Counted from the first letter of the stretch, positions 22,811 to 33,659 are shown. The stretch: DNA of 64,000 nt from Serripes groenlandicus (GCA_031761405.1 JASEVX010000010.1:33119784-33183783); one strand, 5' to 3'. Numbers and translations: made by a program. Notes: generated by a model not told the origin, from the sequence alone.

Positions 22811-23032
22811 TTAATTTCCCTCATATAAGACGCTTTCTGATGCCTCTGACGGCTTTTTGAAAACATAGTGACAAAAGAAGAAATTGCTCAAAACGAGCAA
22901 TTTCTCCTGTTGACACAATGTTTTCTACTTTTAGTCATAGGTTATCCATTCAATTATAGAGATTTTCTATTTTTTGACAAAATATGTTCAAAGTCGTCTG
23001 CTGCAGAATTGTCGTATGAGGGATGGGGTTAA
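22811..23032 (+). mobile_element. TTAA foldback MITE, full length
   Basis: TTAATTTCCCTCATATAAG to GAGGGATGGGGTTAA; small deletion in the left CTGCAGCAGACG arm; GCTC/GAGC stem. Shares TTAA with the next copy. Confidence 0.85.
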
Positions 23033-23245
23033 GACCTTTTCCAACAGACCACAATTCTACAGCAGCCGACAAAAATAGTCATATTATCTATAAATGAAGG
23101 GATAATTTTTTCATATAGTTGGAAACATTTGTGACAAAAGGGTGATATTACTCATTATCATCAATTTCTCCTTTTGCCACAATGGTTTTTAGAAATCGTC
23201 TGCTAAAGAGGAGTCAGGAAGGGCCTGTATGTGGGAAAGGGTTAA
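23029..23245. mobile_element. TTAA MITE, diverged, abutting
   Basis: TTAAGACCTTTTCCAACAG to GTATGTGGGAAAGGGTTAA. Confidence 0.75.
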
Positions 23246-23663
23246 AGAAAAGGTTTGAACAAGATCAAAGGGAGGTTATGACCTAGGCCCTAATGAGTAA
23301 TGTAAATAATGGGTTTTAATCTTCTGATTTGTGGGAGTTTATATTGATTTTAGATCAATAATCACTCGACTTTATTGTTATTGTTTACATTTGTTCTGTA
23401 TGATTCAGTAAATGGGTTTGTTTATAATGCTTTGGATATCAATAAAGAATAATTTAATAACAATGACTAGATGTTCTATATTTACCTCCACAATAAATAT
23501 GATTCATAGCATTCTCCGATTCAGCCAACTTTTGAAAATAATCTAGAAAAAGGATCGAGACTTTGCTTAAAATGAGTAATCTCCCCTTAATTGACAGTGG
23601 TTTTAATCTTGTACCATAATGTTATACCATCAATATCCCAGAGGGTACTTTTTCAACATAATA

Positions 23664-23800
23664 TTAACCCTTTCCCTACTAAAGACGCTTTCCGCCACCT
23701 CTGCAGCAGACGACTTTTTGAAAACATAGTGACAAAACATGAAATTGCTCAAAACGAGCAATTTCTCCTTTTGCCACAATGTTTTCCACTTTTAGTCATT
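23664..23800 (+). mobile_element. TTAA foldback MITE, truncated next to exon 2
   Basis: TTAACCCTTTCCCTACTAAAG through perfect GCTC/GAGC stem and CCACTTTTAGTCATT, then lost; only about 50 bases separate it from the exon 2 acceptor. Confidence 0.82.
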
Positions 23801-23853
23801 AATTAAGTGATTCGACAATGCTCATGTTCATTTTATACCTTTCTTATCCACAG

Positions 23854-23977
23854 GTTGTCGTGACCTTGAAGGGAATGCTGTTGTACTGATATTTACATCG
23901 AGCCCTCTCTGGAAGAACCAACAAGTGACGAGTACCGACCTCACCCGTCTTATCATGTACTATTACTCCGTCCCGAG
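23854..23977 (+). CDS. Exon 2, CRAL-TRIO/Sec14-like domain
   Basis: The acceptor TTATCCACAG is at 23853 and the donor GTACGT at 23978. The first two bases complete the glycine codon split after exon 1. The exon encodes CRDLEGNAVVLIFTSSPLW followed by a segment ending YYYSVPR. The pattern G-x-RD-x-x-G followed by a hydrophobic strand, then DL-x-RLI-x-YY-x-S-V-P, is what TRIO/kalirin, DBS and puratrophin-type proteins show at the start of their Sec14-like domain. The last codon is split after two bases (AG|G). The intron before it is 10.5 kb and full of MITEs, one of which ends only about 50 bases upstream of this exon. Confidence 0.8.
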
Positions 23978-24131
23978 GTACGTCATTTTGATTGTCATGA
24001 CTTTTAATTAAACATTTCCTTCATAGATGATTACTTTTGATGCCTTTGCAGCAGTAGACAATTTGAAAACAAGGTGACAAATTACTCTAGTCAAGCAAGT
24101 TTTCCTTTTCACAGAATTGTTATAGTGTTTT

Positions 24132-25222
24132 TAGCTCACCTGTGCACGAAGTGCTCAGGGTGAGTTATTGTGATCGCCCTATGTCCGGCATCCGTCGTCC
24201 GTCGTCCGTCGTCCGTCAACATTTTCTCCTCTGTAACCGGTGGGTCAACTGGGATGAAACTTCACAGAAAGCATCTTCGCGATGTCCTCACCAGAATTCC
24301 TTAAAATTTTTGAGATCCATGCAGAATTCTGGTTTCCATGGCAACGAAATGAAAAAAACTTCAAAATTCTTAAAAATCTTCTCCTCCCAAAGTGTCAGGC
24401 CGATTTTCAAATTATTTTGTAGAAATGATCCTTGGGTGACCCTCTATCAGATTCCTTCAAGCCATGTTGATTGGTCGAAAAACATGGCCCCCAGGGGGGG
24501 GGGGGGGGGGGGCTTTTTTGCCTTATATAGCTATAGTGCAAACTTAAAAAATCTTCTCCTCCAAAAGTGTCGGGCCGATTTTCAAATAATTTTGTAGAAA
24601 TGTTCCTTGGATGACCCTCTATCAGATTCCTTCAAGCCATGTTGATTGGTCAAAAAACATGGGGGGGGGGGCTATTTTGCCAATATGGCTATAGTGCAAA
24701 CTTAAAAAATCTTCTCCTCCAAAAGTGTCAGGCCGATTTTCAAATAATTTTGTAGAAATGTTCCTTGGGTGACCCTCTATCAGATTCCTTCAAGCCATGT
24801 TGATTGGTCGAAAAACATGGCCGCCAGGAGGGGCGTGGCTATTTTGCCTTATTAGGCTATAGTGCAAACTTAAAAAATCTTCTCCTCCAAAAGTGTCAGG
24901 CCGATTTTCAAATAATTCTGTAGAAATGTTCCTTGGGTGATCCTCTATCAGATTCCTTCAAGCCATGTTGATTGGTCAAAAAGCATGGCCGCCAGGGGGC
25001 GGGGCTATTTTGCCTTTTATGGCTATAGTGAAAACTTAAAAAATCTTCTCCTCCGAAAGTGTCAGGATGATTTTTAAATAATTTTGTAGAAATGTTCCTA
25101 GGGTGACCCTTTATCAGATTCCTTCAAGCCAAGTTGATTGGTCGGAAACTATGGCTGCCAGGGGGCGGGGCTTATATAGCTAAAGTGAAAAAAAAAAACA
25201 GGTGAGCGATTCCAGGGCCATC
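24132..25222 (+). mobile_element. Helentron-like (HINE) element, copy 3, interrupted in its 3' hairpin
   Basis: TTTTTAGCTCACCTGTGCACG start, about five core units, ends CAGGTGAGCGATTCCAGGG-CCATC where the other hairpin arm ATGGCCCTCTTGTTT is replaced by GCCCGTACGAAG. The missing arm is found at 31166. Two units carry G-runs of 10-21 bases. Confidence 0.78.
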
Positions 25223-25520
25223 GCCCGTACGAAGATTTTAACAGGATTCCAGCAGGACCCTGGTAGGAATGTACCAGGAATCTAGCAGGAATCAATTTTT
25301 CCTGCAGGAATGTAACCGTACATGGAAAAAACCTAATTTCCTACAGGGAAAATTTGTTCATACTGGAAAAGTTTCCTGCTATAGTAACAGGAATCCCTTT
25401 ACTGTAGCTGGAATATTGGTGAAATTCATATTCCTACTAGGAATAATTCATCTTATAATATTTAAAATCTCCAGTTAATGAAACTTTGGCAGGATTTCTA
25501 GAACTTATACTTTTTCATAG

Positions 25521-26855
25521 CAGGAATTTTATACTTTAACATTTTACTAACTTGGATTCTGAAACTTAGAAAATATGCAAAAGAAAATCTAAAACTTTAA
25601 TTAAAAAAAATGGTATACAATCCTTAGTTCCCCACTGGGGTATTCAAGATCAGTAGGTACAATCCTAAATGAAAAAGCCATTGAAATTTAAATAGCAATT
25701 TCTCCTTTCCTCACAATATTTTTAAAATGTGTTTGCTGTAGATGCATAGAAATGCCTCTACAAATTGGTAAGGGTCAACTTATTTACCCGGGAAAACTTA
25801 GCAGCTAACCTATTTTTAACCTACACAAATGAGTCATGTCATACAAAAATGACATTTGGTCTCTGCAACCAGCCGATATTCATATAACTTGATAAACCTG
25901 CCCAGTCTGCTTCTAAGGGTCTCTAGTCACACACACACAGCTTTAACTACACAGGGGGAAAACAATGACTTAATGTAAAACTTGACATAGAAGTATTAAC
26001 TGTGATCATAGTTCATTGATATATAATGTGGGTTTTCATATGACGTGGCTCAATCTCTCCCCAGCATTTTAAACAAAGGTCGGTGACTTAATTATGACGC
26101 AATAGGTCACGTGAATGTTAGACAGGCAGGATTTATGTAAAAGTAAGTTGGACTTTCCCAAAGCATTTATATTCTGATCAGTCCAAATTAATGAATTGGT
26201 GACAATTGTTATTAACTAGATTTAAAAAATGCTTCAAAAGTGTTACATATCTTCACCTCTGTGCAAATTTGACCAGATTTTTATAGATTCTTCAAACAAA
26301 CAACTAGACACCATTTAAAAACATTGTGAGAAGAGGTGAAACACTTACCTTTCGAGTGTATTCAAACATCGTATATATATTTTGGATTTACGGTGACTAT
26401 CAAGAGGAGTTGTTTTTTGTTAGTTTTTCTTTCAGCTAACAAGCTTTTGAAAACATTGTAATAAAAAGGAGAAACCAAGTAATTTCTGAGTCGATTCATA
26501 AACCATGTATACATATCTCTACTATCAAACATTTGTTTTAAGTTTTACTTTCAGCTAACCAACTTTTAATTTTGAAACATTGTTGGAAAGGGAAAAACAC
26601 ATTACGTCTGATGAATGCGTCTGCAAGTGAAAAAGAGTTAATTTAAGTGTGCAAATGGATATTAAGTGTGAAGTTATTTATACAGTGTCTCTTAAGTAAT
26701 TTAATTATCTAAGGAAAATCTGGAATAAACTCATATTTATCAACCACTCCCATCGACGGTCTGTAATATTTTTAATTGATTTATGTTTAAAGTCTTAAAA
26801 CTTTTCTGCATATTTGTTACTTTCGACAAGTCACTTTTGTTATGCATTGATCTTG
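25521..26855. other. Interior of the 5.9-kb segment, unassigned
   Basis: AT-rich with degraded MITE pieces near 25690 and 26280-26640; no transposase or other coding signal seen. Confidence 0.45.
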
Positions 26856-26936
26856 TTACGTCATGAATGACATGTGGTATGACGTCATTGAAAAAGTCTA
26901 TCGGCGTTTGGAAAATTGTTTAAATCAAGATGGCGG
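26856..26936 (+). promoter_or_regulatory. Candidate TATA-less promoter: CRE-like sites plus YY1-type start motif
   Basis: A full palindromic ATGACGTCAT (26879-26888) and a half-type TTACGTCAT (26856-26864) lie 40-75 bases upstream of CAAGATGGCGGC (26925-26936). TGACGTCA is the consensus CREB/ATF site. AAGATGGCGGC is the consensus YY1 motif, which in animal genomes sits at or just downstream of transcription starts and often covers the start codon. The clustering next to an open first-exon candidate is suggestive; no expression evidence is available. Confidence 0.45.
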
Positions 26937-27036
26937 CCTTTTTCAACACATGCTGTTTTCACAGAATATATGCGATATCGGCGATAGTTTGCATCTATTT
27001 CTGTTTAGTTGATGGATTAAGTGTTCTGGAATATTC
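26930..27036 (+). CDS. Candidate first exon with signal-peptide-like N terminus
   Basis: An ATG in the context CAAGATGGCGGC at 26930 opens 35 codons plus two bases before a GTAAGT donor at 27037. The peptide starts MAAFFNTCC and contains a hydrophobic run (residues about 14-27, IYAISAIVCIYFCL), so it resembles a signal peptide or membrane anchor. I do not recognise the protein. It lies on the plus strand inside intron 2 of the RhoGEF-like gene. Its outgoing phase fits the incoming phase of exon 3, so an alternative first exon is possible; a nested, unrelated gene or captured fragment is equally possible. It also lies within the 5.9-kb segment bounded by GCCCGTACGAA ends. Confidence 0.4.
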
Positions 27037-27671
27037 GTAAGTAAATTATTTTACTTTTATTTTGCATTATTTCATTTGTATTGCAATCAAAATGCTGTTA
27101 CGAAGATCTCTCACCCTTTCTCTGTCCCACAATATTTAGATCAACAGAAATATTTTAAAGCATTTATTTGATCATATATCATAATTGGAAAATATTTACT
27201 TGCGTACAGCGACGGACCACCTTAGAATGATTAATGGGTTTTTGTATAACCCTTTCTGGGATTCAACACAGGAGATCAAAAACAAATTGTTTCCATAAAT
27301 CTTTACTGGAGCAGTGTGCACAAATTCAAGACCATTGTTTCATTTACACATTTGTATCAATGAGTCCTTTGATGTGTTCTCCCAAAATAATGAGTCCTAC
27401 TAAATTACTGTTGTTTTTTCACATTTTAATTAGTCTATGACTCGGCAGAAAAATTAAACATTCAAGACACATTCCCATGTTTAGAAATATTTGTCTGAAC
27501 CAGCAATTTAAATTAATACTTGAATGTATACTTTTCAGTTGAAGCAGCTAGGCAAGAAAAATTTGGAAAGCATTCTAGCTTTGAAAATTGACCAACCAAG
27601 GACATTACCTGTGACGTGTTCCAGATGAACTATTGACAACATGGTGATTTATATAAATTTATAATGGTGAT

Positions 27672-27708
27672 ACCAGGGTCTTTCAAATACTATTTGAAAG
27701 ACCCTGGT
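27672..27708. repeat. Perfect 37-bp palindrome
   Basis: ACCAGGGTCTTTCAAATA, one C, then the exact reverse complement. Transcribed, it would make an 18-bp stem with almost no loop. Confidence 0.92.
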
Positions 27709-27724
27709 GATACTGACCTGTCGT

Positions 27725-28172
27725 CTTAGATGATTGATTGATTTGGGTTTAACGCCATTTCACATCACGGGGGCCTACTCATGTATTACCTTGCTTTCGC
27801 ATAGGATGATTGATTGATTTGGGTTTAACACCATTTTCAACAATTGTTCACATCACGGCGGCCTACTCATGTATTACCTTGCTTCGCATACCAGTACTCA
27901 ACACAACATACTTTCTAAGCAGCTGGCTGCTTTTCCACATAGACTGTAATCCCATTGATGAATACCCGGTTGCGGCGACATTCTTTCGGGCGATGTTTTC
28001 CATTGCCTCTCACCTCTGATCTATGTGAGAAAGTAGTCCGTGGCTTCGAAAGAATGTTGTGTAAGTACTGGTGTGGGAAAGCCAGGAAAACATGGGTAGG
28101 TGCACAGACCGCCGTGATATGACCAAAGCTGTTGAAAGCGGCGTTAAACTCCAAACAAACAAACCATTGATG
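27725..28172. mobile_element. Nested SINE fragments
   Basis: Two reverse tail fragments in tandem (GATTGATTGATTTGGGTTTAA at 27731 and 27808, each followed by CGGCCTACTCATGTATTACC-like sequence), then a plus-strand SINE body from TACCCGGTTGCGGCGAC to GCGGCGTTAAACTCCAAAC. Confidence 0.72.
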
Positions 28173-28199
28173 AATGACGCATGTCAAAGTGACTTTTTC

Positions 28200-29550
28200 A
28201 AACGTCAGAAAGAATGTAGGCCGAGCTGGGATTCAAACTCTCAACCCCTGGATGAGGTCTAGGTCCGCACATTTTTCATACAGACCTCGTCAAATTAATG
28301 AAGAAAATAACCGTTCTTGAGAATATTCTAAGACTTGAACTCAAAAATGCAATATTTAACGATGAATATTAAGTAAAGTATTTGAGATTAATTTGCAAAC
28401 TTACTTTATATTAGATATTTGCCTTTAAATGAACGTCCATGAAAATTGAAGCTGGTTTATCAGAATGCAAACTTGAGAACAATCTCAAAAATGGTTGCTG
28501 GATTCGAGATCTTGAGTATTTTCATTAATGTTTTGTAAAAGAAAGATGACTGGCACTGCATATAACTAGGCAGACATGATCAAATAGAGGAAAGGTAGCT
28601 GTGTAAACGAAAGTAAAATTATTGAATAAAGTTGAAAACAGATAATAGTGGCAAAAAGAAAAATTGCTCATATTGTATTTAAAAGTCATCTGCTGCAGAG
28701 GTGTCAGAAACCGTCTTTATGGGTAAAGAAGCCTTCAAGGGTTCATTTATTATAATTTTCTATCTTTTACTTTCATTTGAATAGCTCCATACACAACAAC
28801 TTAAAAGAGCCCCTTATAGAGGATGGTCCAGTCATCACCAAACTGAAACAAACTTTAACCATTTCCTCATAGTTGACGACTGATGATTTGACCACCAGAC
28901 TCTACAAGACTCTGCTTAGTGATACCCATCAGTGCTTTGTTCATGCACAATCAAATGGATTAATTCTTTAAGTTAAACTATGTTTCCAGATCACCCTTTG
29001 TTTTTAAGTGGCAACATTCTTAAATATTCCTGAGTTGTTTGTGAACAATTTTTCAACCTACTTCTTGAATTGTGAATGCTTGTGTTTGTTTTAGAATTTA
29101 AAGTTGACACTTTCCCTCATACAAGGGATCTGCAACAGCTGACTTTGAACATGTCCTGGCAAAATGAGTTGTTATGGAAAATCTCAATAAACTAAAGCGG
29201 TTTTTTTAATTGAGTTGAAAACATTGTGGCAAAAGGAGTAATTGCTCATTATAGATGAGAATTTTCTTCTTTTTCCACAATGTTTTCTAAAAGCGTCTGT
29301 ATGCGCAAAAGGATAAAAAAAATTGTTCTGATATATATGTTAATTACCATCAAATAAATCAATGATGCATTATCAGCATCTCTTGATTAAACATTTACAG
29401 TTATTATTTATTCTAGTAAAAATTTGATTTGGATTCCTGGTAGGATTTTGTTCTAGGAATCCTGTTGGGTATTTGAACCTAAAATAGTGGTCTAGTCCAC
29501 TCTCTTTAATAATTTTACTTATAGATTTTCCGTATTTTGTGACTAATTAA
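28200..29550. other. Interior of the 5.9-kb segment, unassigned
   Basis: Decayed TTAA-MITE traces (28620-28720, 29105-29310) and an AGGATTCC-type fragment at 29428-29475; no gene recognised. Confidence 0.45.
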
Positions 29551-29578
29551 GGACCATCTTGGCCCTCTTGCTTCTTAT

Positions 29579-30600
29579 TAGCTCGCCTGTCACGTAGTGA
29601 CAAGGTGAGTTTTTGTGATCGCCCGTCGTCTGTCCACAATTTCTTGTGAACACGATAAATTCTTCATTTATTATCTAATGTTTACCAAAATTATACAGTA
29701 GCTAGATACACCATGGGAGCTCAGTTCCTTTCAAAAACCAGCCAGATCCATCCATGCATGACTGGATTATGGCCCTTTAAAATTGGCAAAATTGTTCAAA
29801 TTGACCTTGTGAACACGATAAGAACTTGATTTATTATTCGATGTTTACCAAACTTATTCAGTAGCTAGATAAACATGGGAGCTTGGTTCCTATTGAAAAC
29901 CAGCCAGATCCGTCCATGCATGACAGGAAGATGGCCCTTTAAAATTGGCAAAATTGCTATAATTGACCTTATGAACAAAATAAAGTAATCATTTATTATC
30001 CGATGTTTACCAAACTTATACAGTAGCTAGATATACATGAGAGCTTGGTGTCTTTTGAAAACCAGCCAGATCAGTCCATGCATGACGGGATTATGGCCCT
30101 TTAAAATTGGCAAAATTGCTATAATTGATAATTTATTATCTGATGTTTACCAAACTTATACAGTAGCTAGATATACATGAGAGCTCGGTTCCTTTTGAAA
30201 TCGGCCAGAGGCGTCTATGCATGACTGAATTATGGCCCTTTATTAAAATTGGCAAAATTGCTATAATTGACCTTGTGAACAAGATAGTCATTATTTATTA
30301 TCCGATGTTTACCAAACTTATACAGCAGCTAGATATACATGAGAGCGCACTTTTTTTTTAAATCAGCCAGATCCGTAGATGCATCACTGAATTATGGCCA
30401 TTTAAAATTGTCAAAATTGTTATAATCGACTGTGAACACGATAAAAACTTCATTTATTTGTCATTTGTCCTTTACATTGATTTATAAACATGTGACCATG
30501 ACCTAAAAGTGATCTTTTACAATTAAATAACATCATTGTCTTTGGATGACCTTCACCATGACTTTTTGACCTTCTTGTCTAAACATTAGTAACCGTACAT
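29579..30600 (+). mobile_element. Helentron-like element with a different ~160-bp core
   Basis: Starts TTAGCTCGCCTGTCACGTAG with TGACAAGGTGAG, CGCCCGTCGTCTGTCC leader, then about five units containing GATGTTTACCAAACTTATAC, CAGCCAGATCCGTCCATGCA and TATGGCCCTTTAAAATTGGC. The 3' end is not found where expected; it runs into the AGGATTCC-rich arm of the GCCCGTACGAA segment. A relic 3' hairpin of yet another copy (GGACCATCTTGGCCCTCTTG) sits just before it at 29551-29570. Confidence 0.68.
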
Positions 30601-31165
30601 ATAAGCACTGTTGAGTCTCATAAAAGGTTGAACCTGGATTCCTTTGATTCTTTGTACGATTTTTGTACCAGGAAACGATTCCTTGTAGGAATTTTGTACC
30701 AGGAAACCTGATAGGAAGTTTTAACCTATTTAAGTATCAAAAATCTTTTTGGATTTTGTAATGAGATTCCTTGTAGGATTTTTTCTATATTCCTTGTAGG
30801 ATTTGTTCTATATTCCTTGTAGGATTTTGTAACTGGATTCCTTGTAGGATTTTGTAACTGGATTCCTTGTAGGTATTTAATCCAACTAGAAATCAAGAGT
30901 TTTGAAATATGCAAATGAGGTTTGATTTCCTGCTACTAGGATTCCTGGTAGGAAAAAAGTAGAAGGAATCCAGCAGGAAAATGGCCCGAAATATGTAAAT
31001 GAGGACAAAATCCCTGCAAGGATTTTTTATCAAATATTCCTACAGGATTCCTGTTAATCTAATTAACATATTTCGCTCCATTTTCCTGCTGGTTTCCTTG
31101 TAGGATTTAGAGCGATATTCCTGTATGAATCCTGTTATATTACGCCTGGACTGTTTCGTACGGGC

Positions 31166-31180
31166 ATGGCCCTCTTGTTT
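31166..31180 (+). mobile_element. Detached 3' hairpin arm of a Helentron-like element
   Basis: ATGGCCCTCTTGTTT, the terminal half-hairpin and tail expected at the end of copy 3 (25222). Confidence 0.6.
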
Positions 31181-31209
31181 ACTTTGGTATTTACTTACGA
31201 GATGTACCT

Positions 31210-31381
31210 CGACCCTTTCTCACTTGTTGGTGCAACACATCTGCAGCGTAAGATTTTTGAAAACATTGTGGCCGAAGGAGAAATTATTCGTTTTGAGCAA
31301 TTTCTTCTTTTGTCACCATGTTTTGAAAAAGCTGTCAGCTGCAGAGGCGTCAGAAAGCGTCGATATGAGGGAAAGGGTTAA
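31210..31381 (-). mobile_element. TTAA foldback MITE, diverged
   Basis: GACCCTTTCTCACTTG to CGATATGAGGGAAAGGGTTAA; central stem imperfect (ATTATTCGTTTTGAGCAAT). Confidence 0.72.
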
Positions 31382-31419
31382 GATGTACGAGTCATTAAGT
31401 GTTTTGATCCATCTTTTCA

Positions 31420-31680
31420 CACCACATTGGTGGTGTATTGGTAGAGCATTGACTTAGGGTGCAGGAGGTCATGGGTTCGATCCCCGGTCGGGTCATACCA
31501 ATGACTTTAAGAATGGTAGTAATGGCTCCCCTCCTCGGTGGCATGGGTTGCGGGTTAGCAATATGTGTGCCTGACTGACGTCAGGATAAATGGATCAGCT
31601 GTACTGGTAACTTACCCAGGAAACGCCATGATATAACTTGAAAATTGTTGAAAGCTGTGTAACAATACCGAACAATGAAT
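31420..31680 (+). mobile_element. tRNA-derived SINE
   Basis: TTGGTGGTGTATTGGTAGAG A-box-like, GGGTTCGATCCCCGGTCGGG B box, GTCAGGATAAATGGATCAG and GATATAACTTGAAAATTG end. Confidence 0.8.
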
Positions 31681-31742
31681 ACCTCTTCACAATCAGAGGT
31701 CTGTTATATATGCAACTACTGGCGAAAAAAATAATTTGTAGC

Positions 31743-31972
31743 TTAACCCTTTCCCTCATACGACAATTCTGCAGCAGACTACTTTGAACGTATTTTGTCA
31801 AAAAATAGAAAATCTCCATAATTGAATGGATAACCTATGACAAAAAGTGGAAAACATTGTGGCAAAAGGAGAAATTGCATGTTTTGTGCAATTTCTTCTT
31901 TTGTCACTATGTTTTCAAAGAGCCGTCTGCTGCAGAGGTGTCAGAAAGCGTCTATATGAGGGAAAGGGTTAA
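31743..31972 (-). mobile_element. TTAA foldback MITE, full length, reverse
   Basis: 230 bp with perfect TTAA ends. The stem reads GCATG/GTGC, a single uncompensated change from the GCAC/GTGC version. Confidence 0.9.
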
Positions 31973-32199
31973 TTGATTTCGCTCATACATCCCTTTCTAT
32001 GAAGCTCCGACAGGAATTCATCAAGACCCCAAATCGCCCATCAAAGCTACTCATAAATATATTGAAGGACATTTGCTAGTGCGTTCAAGACAATTTAGCA
32101 GTAAAAAATAAGATCTCAGTAATTGAACATTGAAAAGTACTCAGGAGTCCTGGATTTGCTTTTCAAAACTCTTTTTAGAGAGAGTGCCAACATATTGAG

Positions 32200-32452
32200 G
32201 ACTTAGCATGTAACGGTTGTAACTGAAATTGGTATTCTTTTACGAAGGTTAATCGCCTCGCCATGAAAAATTTATAAGCGTTAAATCATTTTTCTACTTT
32301 TCTTGGTAAACAATGAAAATTTAGGTGCCATTGCTCGTTTTGAGCAATGGCACCTAAATTTGCATTGTTTACAAAAGGTTCAAAATTGCCCCTTAACCAG
32401 GGTTTTCAAAATAGGTTTTTAGTTACAACCGTTTCACTCCAAGCCCTCGATA
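32200..32452. mobile_element. Foldback element with GTTGTAACTGAAA ends and long central hairpin
   Basis: Left end TAACGGTTGTAACTGAAATT and right end TTTTTAGTTACAACCGTTTC are inverted. The centre (about 32307-32379) is a near-perfect hairpin: GTAAACAATG, AAATTTAGGTGCCATTGCTC, loop GTTTT, then the complement. A separate MITE family from the TTAA one, though the innermost GCTCGTTTTGAGC resembles the TTAA MITE loop. Confidence 0.7.
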
Positions 32453-32680
32453 TCAACCTTTTCCCACATACAACAAATCTGCAGCAGACGACTGAAAGAT
32501 TTTAGGCAAAAACACAGAAAATATCTATAAATGATGATATAATTACTGAAAACAGTTGAAAACATTGAGGCAAAAGGAAAACTTGCTCACAATATGTGAT
32601 TTCTCATTTCAACACAATATTTTCAAAAGCCGTCTGTCGCAGCAAAGTCAAAATTCATCTGCAGGTGGGAAAGGTTTAAA
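32452..32680. mobile_element. TTAA MITE, diverged
   Basis: CAACCTTTTCCCACATACAAC to CAGGTGGGAAAGGTTTAAA. Confidence 0.68.
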
Positions 32681-33052
32681 AACTGCCTAAAGTGGTACAG
32701 AACATTCCAGTGAATGTTGTTTGAAGGTAGCATTTATAAAGTCATAATTGTTAGATCTAACCATTAAAACATATCTGATAGGTCAAAAAGAATATAATGA
32801 AATATGTAGCATGAGTTCTCTGAAAATATTGAAATTCTTTTGAAGTATTTAGATTTTTCAACCCATAACCCCCAAGAAATCATAATTTGATGAATTTATT
32901 ATGACTTTTAAAATTGTAACAAAAAAACAATTTCTCCATTGTCCTCATTGTTTTCAACTCTATTCATGCAGTTATTATGATTTCTTTAATTAATAGAGAT
33001 TTTCCAAATATTTGTCCAGATGTTTTCATGGTCATCTGCTGCAAAGTTGTTG

Positions 33053-33620
33053 TTAACCCTTTTCCTCATATAAACGCTTTCTGATGCGTTGACACAATGT
33101 TTTTCACTTTTAGTAATAGGTTATCCATTCAGTTATTAAGATATTCCATTTTTTAGCTCTACTGGCCAAAGGCCAGAAGGACTTATGTCGTGGCGATTTG
33201 TCCGTTGTGCGTGCGTCCGTGCGTCCGTCCGTAAACAATTTCTTATTAACACGATACAGTCTTCAACCAAACTTATACAGTTGTTAGATATCTATGAGCA
33301 CTCGGTTCCTTTCGAAAACCAGCCAGATCCGCCCATGCATGACTGGATTATGGCCCTTGAAATGGTCAAAATTGCTATAAAAGAGATTGTTAACACGATA
33401 CAGTCTTCACTTTTGATTGTATCTCAACCAAACTTATACAGTTGTTAGATATCCATGAGAGCTCGGTTCCTGTCGAAAACCTGAATATTGATGACATATT
33501 GGTTCCTTTTGAAACAAGCCAGATCAATGCCAGTAGAGCATAGGCCCTCATGGGCCTCTTGTTGTCAAAATATGTTCAAAGTCGTCTGCTGCAGAATTGC
33601 CGTATGAGGGAAAGGGTTAA
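33053..33620 (+). mobile_element. TTAA foldback MITE split by a Helentron-like insertion
   Basis: Left part 33053-33154 (internally deleted) and right part from about 33563 (GTCAAAATATGTTCAAAG...GGGTTAA). The break falls in the T-run that normally reads ATTTTTTGACAAAATATG. Confidence 0.88.
33155..33562 (+). mobile_element. Helentron-like element inserted into a TTAA MITE
   Basis: AGCTCTACTGGCCAAAGGCC start, GTGCGTCCGTGCGTCCGTCC leader, two core units sharing CAGCCAGATCCGCCCATGC with the 29579 element, and the 3' hairpin AGGCCCTCATGGGCCT followed by CTTGTT. Because both flanks are the interrupted MITE, the borders are defined to within a few T residues. Confidence 0.8.
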
Positions 33621-33659
33621 GAAGTTAAGATAAGGAGCTTATTTCATGTCCTAAATTTT

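Larger units (their letters stand above)
25223..31165. mobile_element. 5.9-kb segment with GCCCGTACGAA inverted ends
   Basis: Left end GCCCGTACGAAG and right end TTTCGTACGGGC are inverted copies. Both arms (25223-25520 and 30600-31165) are rich in AGGATTCC, CAGGAAT and TAGGAAT motifs in inverted sense. The outside bases rejoin to an uninterrupted GGGCCATC|ATGGCCC hairpin. Inside lie the candidate first exon (26930), SINE pieces and another Helentron-like element (29579). No transposase was recognised. It could instead be two related shorter insertions that coincidentally flank this interval. Confidence 0.5.

Noticed and set aside
24142..24597. A 151-codon open frame containing a glycine run
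   Set aside because: It lies entirely inside the Helentron-like element and the glycines come from its G-run.
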